The notes beneath the pieces are model-generated. The model searched no databases and was not told where the DNA came from. It was given only the letters and a program-made list of their open reading frames with translations. Below, piece after piece: positions 57,184-64,000 of a DNA stretch of 64,000 nt (position 1 is its first letter; each line of letters starts with the position of its first letter). The stretch lies in NCBI RefSeq assembly GCF_000185505.1, contig NZ_GL622359.1, positions 1,718,021-1,782,020 on the forward strand. The letters are read 5' to 3'. Source of the DNA: Pseudoramibacter alactolyticus ATCC 23263 (GTDB taxonomy: Bacteria; Bacillota; Clostridia; Eubacteriales; Eubacteriaceae). Made by a program: the position numbers and the translations under genes.

Positions 57184-57305
57184 TAAAAGCGAACTTATTT
57201 TTAGATATATCAATTCCGTTAAAGAAGGTGAAAATCAGTCGGCTACCACTAAGAACGGCGACTTTCTCGACCGTCCATGTTCGGAATCTGTCTCCTTCCG
57301 TGCAT
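57170..57305 (-). pseudogene. Second recombinase-like C-terminal remnant
   Basis: The minus strand reads DRFRTWTVEKVAVLSGSR, then LIFTFFNGIDI, ending at TAA (57170-57172). The pattern (x-x-V-E-K-V-x-V, then F-x-F-x-N-G-x-x-I) resembles the C-terminal tail of a different large serine recombinase. The upstream coding is lost beyond the aarF terminator. Its end overlaps the BirA operator. The fragment is short, so the assignment is tentative. Confidence 0.4.
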
Positions 57306-57306
57306 A

Positions 57307-57351
57307 GAAAAACGGCCAGACATGAGGCTTTTTCACATCTGACCGTTTTTC
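57307..57351 (-). terminator. Terminator after aarF
   Basis: AAAAACGG/CCGTTTTT with a paired CAGA/TCTG extension and T-rich tails on both strands. Confidence 0.8.
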
Positions 57352-57412
57352 TTTTTGCGCCGCTTAGAGGCTGTTCTTAAAAACCTTGTTTTCAATTCCT
57401 AAGTTCAACCAT

Positions 57413-59053
57413 CTAAAACCGGCGTTTTTTGCGTTTGCGCTGACTGCGATAAATACTGATCAGGGTGGTGCTGCCCAGAATGATGGCGGCGAAAAAACCG
57501 ATGAACCCCAGCAGCGGAATTCCCATAAACGTGGGCTTCATCCGGGTGGTGGCGATGAAGCTGGAGCCGATAAGCAGTGCCGCGGTGATGATGGCGGTGA
57601 CCAATCGGTTGACCATGCGCTCCACTTTTTTGAGGGGTTCCTCACTGCCGATGAGCTCCAGGTTGACCTTGGACTGGCCCTTGAGGGTGGATTTGAGCAG
57701 ATCTGCCAGATACACGGGGATGTCCAATACACTCTTGCCGGCCGCCGCCGAATTGTGGAGCAGATGCCGGGTGATCTGGCGGTAATCCACGTTCAGCGGG
57801 GATTTCTGGGCAACGTGTCGGGCCATCACCTCGATGATGCTGATGTCTGGATCGAGCATGGCGATCACACCTTCCATCGTCATTACCGAGCGGGCCAGCA
57901 TCGTCACGCTGCGGGGCATCGCGATATGATGATAGGCGGCGATCTGCAGGGCTTTTTGCATCAGCTCGGACAGATTCATTTCCCCGATGTTGATGTTGCC
58001 GTATTCATCCATTAAGTCGGCCAGATCGGCGTAAAGCCGCGAATGGTTGATGGGCTGGCTGTGTTCGCCCAGATTGAGCAACATGGTTTTGAAGCCGTCC
58101 ACATCCTTGGTGCCGACGGCGGCAATGGCGTCGCGGAACAAGTCGCAGTCCCGCCGGGACAAGGTGCCCATCATGCCCAGATCGATCCAGATGATCTTGC
58201 CTTCGTGAATGCGGATGTTCCCCGGATGGGGATCCGCGTGGAAAAAGGCGTCGTCGATCACCTGCTTGATGTAATTTTCGGCCAGTTTCTCAGCGATCTC
58301 TTTCAAGTCGTAGCCCTGCTCGGTCAGGGCGGCAATATCGTTGATGGCGATTCCTTTGACATCGCTCATCATCAGTACCTTGGAGGTGGTGAAATGGTGA
58401 AAAATCTTTGGGCTGCCGACATAAGCAATGCCGGCGTTATCGGCGGCGAAGTGCTCGGCGTTTTGGGCTTCAATCAAGAAATCCATTTCCTGTTTGGCCG
58501 CGTTCCAGATTTCGGCAAGCACCGCCTTGAAATCGATGACGTCGCCGGTGGGGGAAAACCGCTGAATCAGCCCGGTGAGGCGCTCCAGAATGGCCATATC
58601 GATCGCCATGGTTTCATAGGCGTCGGGGCGCTGCACCTTGATGGCCACTTCGGTGCCGTCGCGCATGACGGCGCGGTGCACCTGGGCGATGGAGGCGGAA
58701 CCCAGCGGGGTGTGATCGATGGACGCAAAAAGAACCTTCGCCCGTTCCCCATAGGCATGCTCAATTTCCGAAACAATGGTGGCAAAAGGCAAAGGTTTCA
58801 CATCGGTTCTGAGTTTTTCTAATTCGTCGCAATAGCCTTTGGGCAAAATATCTTGGCGCATGGACAGAATTTGCCCGAGTTTAACAAAGGTAGGCCCGAG
58901 ATCTTCAATGATCGCCCGCAATTTGACCGGTGTGATCCCTTTGGTGATCTCATGACGGGAGAGAATGGCCATGATTTCCCGCAGACGCCGGTGCCGGTAG
59001 CTACGCTGACGGCGGCCGGATACCTGCGGGACGACCGATTCTTTATTTGGCAT
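57413..59053 (-). CDS. UbiB/AarF (ABC1) family atypical kinase
   Basis: The 546-residue protein has the family's KxGQ motif (FVKLGQILSMR), the Ala-rich loop GSASIAQVHRA in place of a normal P-loop, VAIKVQRP (Lys), HADPHPGNIRI and IDLGMMG. Two C-terminal membrane helices (near 485-535) anchor it. UbiB proteins support isoprenoid quinone or other lipid biology; the role in anaerobes lacking ubiquinone is unknown. ATG 59053 overlaps the phasin-like gene by 11 bases. The frame extends upstream in that gene. Confidence 0.9.
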   Translation of the reverse strand: MPNKESVVPQVSGRRQRSYRHRRLREIMAILSRHEITKGITPVKLRAIIEDLGPTFVKLGQILSMRQDILPKGYCDELEKLRTDVKPLPFATIVSEIEHAYGERAKVLFASIDHTPLGSASIAQVHRAVMRDGTEVAIKVQRPDAYETMAIDMAILERLTGLIQRFSPTGDVIDFKAVLAEIWNAAKQEMDFLIEAQNAEHFAADNAGIAYVGSPKIFHHFTTSKVLMMSDVKGIAINDIAALTEQGYDLKEIAEKLAENYIKQVIDDAFFHADPHPGNIRIHEGKIIWIDLGMMGTLSRRDCDLFRDAIAAVGTKDVDGFKTMLLNLGEHSQPINHSRLYADLADLMDEYGNINIGEMNLSELMQKALQIAAYHHIAMPRSVTMLARSVMTMEGVIAMLDPDISIIEVMARHVAQKSPLNVDYRQITRHLLHNSAAAGKSVLDIPVYLADLLKSTLKGQSKVNLELIGSEEPLKKVERMVNRLVTAIITAALLIGSSFIATTRMKPTFMGIPLLGFIGFFAAIILGSTTLISIYRSQRKRKKRRF

Positions 59054-59411
59054 CGCTGTCTGTGTTGGCAGCAGCCGCGTCCCCGGGGACTTCGCTGGCT
59101 GCAATTTTATCCTTTAATGCCTGGAGATCTTCCGGTGATAGGTTATCCACAGACTTCATCAAATCGTTGAGACTGACCTTGCCTTGGAAGCGATCCTTGG
59201 TGGCCTGAACCTTTTCCTTGGCGGTCTGCATGCCGTCTTTCACATTTCGCCTGAGCTCTTCGTTCATCACCTTGCCCTGTTCGACGGTGATTTCTCCTTT
59301 TTCAACACAGTAATTGATGAGCTGTTCGGCCTTTTCGGCGGTGACAGCTGCGGCACCGACACCGGCGAGCACGATTTTTTTCAGTTCTTCTCCGAAATTA
59401 ATGTTAGCCAT
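59043..59411 (-). CDS. Phasin-like / polyhydroxyalkanoate granule-associated-type protein
   Basis: The 122-residue protein is mainly helical. Residues 5-110 have the pattern of the COG3937 phasin-like family (ELKKIVLAGVGAAAVTAEKAEQLI; GEITVEQGKVMNEELRRN), with an acidic Ala/Asp tail. Such proteins are often found beside UbiB/AarF genes, as here, where the two overlap by 11 bases. There is no PHA synthase in the window, so binding to storage granules is doubtful; it may be a partner or regulator of the kinase. AAGGAGG precedes ATG 59411. Confidence 0.7.
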   Translation of the reverse strand: MANINFGEELKKIVLAGVGAAAVTAEKAEQLINYCVEKGEITVEQGKVMNEELRRNVKDGMQTAKEKVQATKDRFQGKVSLNDLMKSVDNLSPEDLQALKDKIAASEVPGDAAAANTDSDAK

Positions 59412-59473
59412 GATTTTTCCTCCTTAAATGGATGCTGTTTCTGTTGACTGGAAGCGTCAATCCAATCCAAGCA

Positions 59474-59950
59474 TTAAAAGTTGCGCAAATTTTTTCGTTC
59501 AAGATCCAATAAATCTTTTTTGATCTCAACGCCGCCGGCATAGCCAGTGAGCAGGCCACTGGTGGCGATCACCCGGTGGCAGGGAATGATAATCTGCAGC
59601 GGATTTTTGTTGTTGGCACGCCCGACTGCCCGCGGCGCCGTCGGATTGTCGATGGCGTTGGCAATATCCTGATACGTTTGAATTTCACCGTACGGGATGG
59701 TTCTGAGGACCTTCCACACCTTTTTTTGAAATGCCGTTCCCAAGGCGTTGATCGACAGATTGAATGTTTGGCGCTTGCCGTCAAAATATTCTGCCAGCTG
59801 ACTTTTGGCTTCTTCCAAAATAGGACGGGTCTCCGTCTCCGGCTTTGTTTTGTCTTCTACCCATTTGCAACGAAGCAGCACATCCTCTGTGGATTCCAGC
59901 AGCAAAAGACCAAAAGGTGCTTCGTAATAGGCAATGTAGCGATCGGCCAT
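59474..59950 (-). CDS. ogt: Methylated-DNA--protein-cysteine methyltransferase (Ogt)
   Basis: The 158-residue suicide repair protein transfers methyl from O6-methylguanine to its active Cys in IIPCHRVI. Other family motifs are FQKKVWKVLRTIPYGE (DNA-binding helix-turn-helix start) and RAVGRANNKNP with the Arg finger. The length fits the Ogt type without an Ada domain. ATG 59950 follows GGAGG. It is transcribed from its own promoter about 45 bases upstream. Confidence 0.95.
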   Translation of the reverse strand: MADRYIAYYEAPFGLLLLESTEDVLLRCKWVEDKTKPETETRPILEEAKSQLAEYFDGKRQTFNLSINALGTAFQKKVWKVLRTIPYGEIQTYQDIANAIDNPTAPRAVGRANNKNPLQIIIPCHRVIATSGLLTGYAGGVEIKKDLLDLERKNLRNF

Positions 59951-59994
59951 TTCCCCATAACCTCCTTAGTTCTGATCAAGACGTTTCCATATTT

Positions 59995-60023
59995 ATTGTA
60001 ATTGTTCTGGTAAAAAATAGCAA
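59995..60023 (-). promoter_or_regulatory. ogt promoter
   Basis: On the minus strand TTGCTA, 17 bases, then TACAAT. No other feature is seen in 60024-60115 apart from AT-rich sequence. Confidence 0.6.
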
Positions 60024-60116
60024 GCGGTTGCATTAGAATAACAATATAAATTTGATTTGCAGGGTAAAAAGATCGAAAAAGGCGGATTAAAAAACTGAAT
60101 TTAAAATGAAAAAGAC

Positions 60117-60150
60117 AAAAAATAAAACAGACACCGGATCTCGGTGCCTG
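60117..60150 (-). terminator. Terminator after tRNA-Gln
   Basis: On the minus strand GGCACCGAGATCCGGTGTC forms a hairpin and is followed by a T-rich tail. Confidence 0.7.
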
Positions 60151-60181
60151 GTTCACACCCGACTGGGCGTTGCGATTGAAA

Positions 60182-60256
60182 TGGCGGGGGTAGCAGGATT
60201 CGAACCTGCGCATGATGGAGTCAGAGTCCATTGCCTTACCGCTTGGCGATACCCCT
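60182..60256 (-). tRNA. tRNA-Gln (anticodon CUG), CCA encoded
   Basis: The 75-base minus-strand sequence folds as tRNA: D arm GCC/GGC, anticodon stem ATGGA/TCCAT with loop CTCTGAC, T arm GCAGG-TTCGAAT-CCTGC, discriminator G and encoded CCA. Anticodon CTG reads CAG. The first acceptor pair is A1 opposite C72, a mismatch where tRNA-Gln normally has a weak U-A pair. A single tRNA with its own terminator. Confidence 0.93.
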
Positions 60257-60340
60257 GCGAAGAACAGATATTATTTTACCTGTCTCCCGGGCCTTTGTCA
60301 AGGCCATCTTGATGAAAAATGCTCCCTTCGGATCAAGTTT

Positions 60341-60841
60341 TTACGAAACTTTTTTTGGGGATTTAAAGATCACGCGGGCGTATTTCTTGAGCGCAAAATA
60401 TAAAATTAATCCGAGCATCCCGCAGGAGAGCGCTTCCCCAATGCCTACGGTGAGCATCATGAGCGGAATGGGCAGCGGTGTGCCGTAAGCGTATTTAAGG
60501 ACCGGCGGCACGACGATCATATTGGCAAGAATTGGCGGCAGCGGCCCGAGAATCGGCTTGTGCCTGCGCAGCCGGTAGGTGCCGACGGCGCCGATCAGTG
60601 TGGCCAGGCTGCCGAAGAGGATGTCCGGCAGCATCGCGCCGCCTAAAATATTGCCGATCAGACAGCCGACGAAAAGGCCGGGTACCGCCGCCGGGGTGAA
60701 CAGTGGCAGAATGGTCAGCGCTTCGGAAACGCGCACCTGGATTTCCCCGAAGGATACGGCCTGAAAGATTAGGGTCAGGGCGACATAAATCGCAGCGATC
60801 ATTGCCGCCTGCACGAGAAGGGACAGTTTTTGGGTTTGCAT
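60341..60841 (-). CDS. queT: Queuosine precursor transporter QueT (ECF S component)
   Basis: The 166-residue protein has about five to six membrane segments and the QueT signature FGEIQVRVSEALTILPLF, which corresponds to the substrate-binding region. It imports a queuosine precursor (preQ1 or preQ0 related) with the shared ECF module. AAAGGAG lies nine bases before ATG 60841 and next to a preQ1-I-like leader, which fits. It is monocistronic. Confidence 0.9.
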   Translation of the reverse strand: MQTQKLSLLVQAAMIAAIYVALTLIFQAVSFGEIQVRVSEALTILPLFTPAAVPGLFVGCLIGNILGGAMLPDILFGSLATLIGAVGTYRLRRHKPILGPLPPILANMIVVPPVLKYAYGTPLPIPLMMLTVGIGEALSCGMLGLILYFALKKYARVIFKSPKKVS

Positions 60842-60856
60842 ATTTTTTTGTCTCCT

Positions 60857-60893
60857 TTAGTTTTGTTTTATGTGAGGAAGGTCTCGAACTCAC
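60857..60893 (-). ncRNA. preQ1-I riboswitch controlling queT
   Basis: On the minus strand, GTGAG (60889-60893) and CTCAC (60872-60876) form P1 around TTCGAGACCTTC, followed by the A-rich tail ATAAAACAAAACTAA (60857-60871) that leads into AGGAG. Size, stem, loop pattern and tail match preQ1 class I. The tail touches the ribosome site, so control of translation is likely. Confidence 0.85.
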
Positions 60894-60903
60894 AACGCAC
60901 CTC

Positions 60904-60932
60904 ATTATAGCAAGACATTATTCACAACGCAA
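60904..60932 (-). promoter_or_regulatory. queT promoter
   Basis: On the minus strand TTGCGT, 17 bases, then TATAAT. The start site would fall a few bases before the riboswitch P1. Confidence 0.65.
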
Positions 60933-61069
60933 GCTTTTGTACATAAGCTTTGTGGCGGATCTCCTTTCTTTTAAAAGGATTCAAAATAAATTGGGTTTCT
61001 CATTTTCAAAGATTTATGGGTGTGATAGAATGAGGCTGAATTTTTTGAAATTTTAAAAAGGAGTTTTAA

Positions 61070-61519
61070 ATGAAGAAAACAAAAGGCTTTTTCTCGGAGT
61101 TCAAAGAATTTTTATCCCGCGGCAATGTGATGGATCTGGCCATTGGTTTGATCATCGGTTCGGCTTTTACGGCCATTGTGACCTCTTTAAATAACGATAT
61201 CATCTCCCCTCTCCTCGGGTTGTTTGGCGGCGTGGATTTCTCTAATTTGATGGTGAAGATCGGGGGGAATGCCAATTCTCCGGTCATCAAATACGGCAAT
61301 TTCATCACGGCGGTGATTAATTTTCTCATCACCGGCCTTGTGCTGTTCGTCATCATTAAAATTGTCAGCCATGCGGCCAATAAGCTGCCCCTCATCGGCG
61401 ATGACGAAGTGGCAGAACCCACCACTAAAACCTGTCCCTATTGTAAAAGCGAAATTGATGTCACGGCGACCCGTTGTCCCCACTGCACCTCTCAGCTGGG
61501 GGAACACACAGCAGCGTAA
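61070..61519 (+). CDS. mscL: Large-conductance mechanosensitive channel with zinc-ribbon tail
   Basis: The 149-residue protein has the MscL N-terminus (FKEFLSRGNVMDLAIGLIIGSAFTAIVTSL) as TM1 and NFITAVINFLITGLVLFVIIKI as TM2. After residue 115 the normal tail is replaced by CPYC (122-125) and CPHC (136-139), a small zinc ribbon. AAAAGGAG precedes ATG 61070. It relieves turgor by opening at high membrane tension. A terminator follows at once. The tail may stabilise the pentamer or sense redox or metal. Confidence 0.93.
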   Translation: MKKTKGFFSEFKEFLSRGNVMDLAIGLIIGSAFTAIVTSLNNDIISPLLGLFGGVDFSNLMVKIGGNANSPVIKYGNFITAVINFLITGLVLFVIIKIVSHAANKLPLIGDDEVAEPTTKTCPYCKSEIDVTATRCPHCTSQLGEHTAA

Positions 61520-61522
61520 AAT

Positions 61523-61566
61523 AAAAAGCTTCGCCTGAAGAGAATCTCTTCGAGCGAAGCTTTTTT
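61523..61566 (+). terminator. Terminator after mscL
   Basis: AAAAGCTTCGC/GCGAAGCTTTT with a nested AAGAG/CTCTT stem ends in T6. It also suits the opposing xre gene. Confidence 0.9.
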
Positions 61567-61590
61567 GCGTTTTAACGAGTTAAAAGACAT

Positions 61591-62577
61591 TTAATTGGCG
61601 TCTGAATTTTCTATTTTTTCTCTGAGATAGCGGCTGTAGAGAGCCATCGCCGGACGATAGGCCAAAACAGCTGCGATTAAAATGATCGTAAACCAGAAAT
61701 AGCCCCCGAAGACCCACCAGTCAGCGGCCAAAATAAGAGCCAGTGCCAGCGCATATTCCCGGCGGAAGAAAACCGTGCGGCGGCGCAGGGCCTTTGCGGC
61801 CGGATCGTAACGCTTTTCTTCCAGTAAAGTTTTAAAAGCGGCGTGGATGACTGTCACCTCGGTGATCAGTCCCGCGCCGACGGCCAAACCACCGACGATG
61901 ACAAGGGTGATGAGATCGAACTGCGACAGCAGGATGGTGAACCATCCGTTTAGATGGCCGCTTATGGCGAGGATTAAAAAGGCCGCGGCGCAGATCACGA
62001 CGCCGGCGGTCAGTTTGGCGTTGCGTCCCGGCAGTCCCTGCTGCTGGCGTTCTTTGACCATGCCGGCGACGCCATAGGCCGGCTCGATGGGCTGCCGGAG
62101 CAGGTGATCATAATTTTTTAGGTTCAAATGGGCGATGACGAACAGCCCGATGGCCCAGGCCACGCAGATCACAATCCCGAGGTTAAAAGCAGGGCTGATC
62201 GAGCTGAGAGAACCGAAAATAAAGGCGGCGATCAGCAGGCCGACGCCCCAGGCATGCTGGCGGGCGCGGCGCTGACTGAGGGATAAAAAGGCATTGGCCT
62301 CCTCCATACTGACGACGTGTGCCGGTTCCCCCTGCTGCACGCTTTCAGCCGGGACGGGCTTCACGAGATTCGGATCTTCGATTTCCTCCCGCAGCAGAAA
62401 ATCGGTGGAGACGGCGAAAACCTCGGCGAGTTTGATAATTTTGTCGAGACTGGGCACCATCTGCATGCTTTCCCATTTGGAGATGGACTGACGCGACACG
62501 CCGAGTTGTTCGGCCAGCTCATCCTGGGATCAGCCCTTCTGTTTGCGCAGGGCGATGATTTTATCGGCAAGTAACAT
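61591..62577 (-). pseudogene. XRE family regulator with membrane domain, TGA at codon 16
   Basis: From ATG 62577, with AGGAG upstream, the frame reads MLLADKIIALRKQKG, then TGA (plus-strand tca at 62530-62532), then SQDELAEQLGVSRQSISKWE. Relatives have Trp at this place (KKGWSQEELAE), so one TGG-to-TGA change fits. The rest is intact: HTH, a linker, and about six membrane helices (near residues 110-310). A shortened protein could start at GTG 62499, but would lack the first HTH helix. The full product would be about 328 residues. Either a nonsense mutation, a base-calling error, or read-through is possible. Confidence 0.75.
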
Positions 62578-62663
62578 GGCTTTTCTCCTAAAGTTGTTTT
62601 TGATCATCGATCGATACCTTTATTCTAAAAGGTGCATTGAAACGAAGCCGGATAGCACACGCG

Positions 62664-63698
62664 TCAATTTGACAACTTAGGGTTGCAATCGGCGGTTGCG
62701 GCGTTGTTTTGGACCGATTGCCGCTTTTTAATCAGGCGGATATCGTCTCCCCAGAAGGGAACGATCTGAAAGTAGCCGCTGATACGGGAGGCAAGGCGCT
62801 TGCTGTATTGCTGCTGGATGGCCTTTACCCCCAGATTGGAGGAAATGATCATTTTCTGGCCGGCGAGCATCCGCCCGTTGATGATCTCGAACAATTGATC
62901 GTCGCTGAAGGCCGTGCGGTACTCGGCGCCGAGATCGTCGATGATGAGCAAATCGCAGTCGAAAAGGCCGTCATAAATGCGGGAGATCCCGCCTTGCTCC
63001 GATTTTAAATTCTCCCGGACCAAATCGATGAGGTGCTGGGCCGTGGTGTAAATAACCCGATAACCCTTGGCGATGAGTGCGCCGGCCACACAATTGGACA
63101 AAAAGGTTTTGCCGAGCCCCGGTGCGCCGGTGAATAAAAGGCTTTGATGGATCACATCGAAGCGCGTACAGTAATTCTTGATGATTTGATAAACGACGGC
63201 CATGTTTTCCCGGGGGCTGGGTCGGTCACCGACGCGCGCGTCGGGATAAAAATCGAGGCGGAAGGTGTCGAAGTTTTCAGACAGGGCCCGGGGCGTTAAA
63301 TCATAGCGGGAAAAGGCGGCGGCTGTGAGTGCTTTTCGCAGACAGGCGCAGGGCTTTCCCCCGACATAGCCAGTGTCGCGGCAGCGCTCGCACAGATAAT
63401 GGACGGCAAGGTCCCGCGGGTCGATGGCGTTGGCGGCGAGAAAAGCATCGCGTTCTTCGGCGATGGCCGCCAGGGCCTCGGCGTAATGGGCGTCGGCTTC
63501 GGGATTTTGTTCAAGGCGCTCGCGCACCAGACGGGTGCCGGCCGCGCTTTGCGCCCGTTTAAAATCGGCCAGAGCGGGATAGCGGGCCTCAAGCCCTGCG
63601 ATGCGCTGATGCTCTTCAAAAAGATGGCGGGCCCGATGGTTCAGAAAATCCTGGATCAGGCTGTCAATGCGCCGGTTTGGTGTCGTTTTGGTTGTCAT
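62664..63698 (-). CDS. dnaI: Helicase loader DnaI (DnaC/IstB-type AAA+ ATPase)
   Basis: The 344-residue protein has a helical N-terminus, a zinc site CERCRDTGYVGGKPCAC (near 103-119) and an AAA+ domain with Walker A TGAPGLGKTFLSN and Walker B LLIIDDLGAEY. The fold and zinc motif match DnaI, which opens and loads the DnaB ring at the origin. GAGGAGG precedes ATG 63698. It overlaps the DnaD-type gene upstream by 35 bases, a common pairing. Confidence 0.9.
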   Translation of the reverse strand: MTTKTTPNRRIDSLIQDFLNHRARHLFEEHQRIAGLEARYPALADFKRAQSAAGTRLVRERLEQNPEADAHYAEALAAIAEERDAFLAANAIDPRDLAVHYLCERCRDTGYVGGKPCACLRKALTAAAFSRYDLTPRALSENFDTFRLDFYPDARVGDRPSPRENMAVVYQIIKNYCTRFDVIHQSLLFTGAPGLGKTFLSNCVAGALIAKGYRVIYTTAQHLIDLVRENLKSEQGGISRIYDGLFDCDLLIIDDLGAEYRTAFSDDQLFEIINGRMLAGQKMIISSNLGVKAIQQQYSKRLASRISGYFQIVPFWGDDIRLIKKRQSVQNNAATADCNPKLSN

Positions 63699-64000
63699 TG
63701 TAGAGCCTCCTCAAGTTTTCGATATCGTGTTCGGTGATTTCATCCATCAGGGCTTCTCGGCGCTTGGTATCGGCGGCCTCCTCGGGAGCCATCGGCACCG
63801 GCTGGCGCCGTTTATGATGATGGGCGGCCGCCTCGGCTTCAACCGCTTCGAGGGTGGTGATCTGCTGTTCGTGCCAGCGTTTTAAAATCCCGTCGATGTA
63901 TTTCAGATTGGGGGTGTTGGTGCGGTCCATGGCGGCCTGGACCAGCTCGATGCCGTTGCCGTAATCGTCAAACCATTTGTCGATCATCTTTTTCTCCCAT
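63664..64000 (-). CDS. DnaD/DnaB_2-domain replication initiation protein (5' end beyond window)
   Basis: The frame is open to the right edge, so only the C-terminal 111 residues or so are visible. They show the DnaB_2 pattern KMIDKWFDDYGNGIELVQ followed by LKYIDGILKRWHEQQI (the YIDGILKRW motif, for ssDNA and primosome binding), then a charged Ala/His-rich tail. An internal ATG at 63987 is not the likely start, since the WEKK coding continues upstream. It precedes dnaI and is likely the primosome partner DnaD or DnaB. Function beyond that is inferred. Confidence 0.8.
   Translation of the reverse strand, partial: WEKKMIDKWFDDYGNGIELVQAAMDRTNTPNLKYIDGILKRWHEQQITTLEAVEAEAAAHHHKRRQPVPMAPEEAADTKRREALMDEITEHDIENLRRLYNDNQNDTKPAH

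Noticed and set aside
62530-62532. In-frame TGA in the XRE gene as selenocysteine
   Set aside because: The family has Trp at this position and I see no SECIS-like hairpin directly after it. A TGG-to-TGA mutation is simpler.

Overview
The window looks like an origin-proximal chromosome segment of a Gram-positive anaerobe (Bacillota, probably class Clostridia). The family or genus is not fixed by what I can see, though an Eubacteriaceae-like organism is a reasonable guess. The evidence is the order rpmH-rnpA-yidD-yidC-jag-mnmE-mnmG-rsmG-noc-parA-parB on one side of dnaA and dnaN-yaaA-recF-gyrB-gyrA on the other, a SufU-type SUF operon, a monomeric [FeFe] hydrogenase, KtrAB, QueT and ECF-type vitamin transporters, and a moderately GC-rich background with a few AT-richer patches.

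Layout. 1-13.6 kb is accessory or metabolic: a partial membrane-anchored protein, a probable alpha-ribazole salvage pair (cblT-cblS), a patatin-like lipase, ktrAB, metF, a GNAT/metallo-beta-lactamase fusion, trxA, an AlkD-like protein, two tandem NSS transporters, and an AT-rich patch with a frameshifted aldo/keto reductase facing a MerR regulator. 13.8-21.4 kb carries redox and Fe-S functions: an iron-sulfur flavoprotein, an [FeFe] hydrogenase, and sufC-B-D-S-U behind a strong promoter with a palindrome. 21.5-31.4 kb holds metG, rsmI, dnaB, rplI, gdpP, yybS, acyP, rpsR, ssb and rpsF. 31.1-42.5 kb holds DUF951, mscS, an unrecognised membrane protein, parB/parA/noc, rsmG, mnmG, mnmE, jag, yidC, yidD, rnpA and rpmH, nearly all on the minus strand and so pointing away from oriC.

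The replication origin is bipartite. DnaA-box clusters lie upstream of dnaA (about 42.68-42.90 kb) and downstream of it (44.30-44.39 kb), followed by an A+T-rich stretch. Two parS-like palindromes lie nearby, one of them inside mnmE. Rightward from dnaA, dnaN, yaaA, recF, gyrB, gyrA and rpe are co-directional with replication.

From 52.4 kb the pattern changes. A biotin block (birA-bioY-bioB-bioD-bioA) with its own BirA operator lies head-on to replication. It is flanked on both sides by short remains that read like serine-recombinase C-termini, and its bioA carries two frameshifts and a nonsense codon. This is best read as an acquired and decaying island. Beyond it lie a UbiB/AarF kinase with a phasin-like partner, ogt, tRNA-Gln, queT behind a probable preQ1-I riboswitch, mscL with a zinc-ribbon tail, an XRE membrane regulator with an in-frame TGA, and dnaI plus a DnaD-type gene that runs off the right edge.

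I found no CRISPR array, phage, toxin-antitoxin system or clearly new multi-gene defence system. The points most worth following are the recombinase-flanked biotin island, the SUF palindrome, the preQ1 element, the GNAT-MBL fusion, the unrecognised membrane protein next to parB, and the stop codon in the XRE gene.
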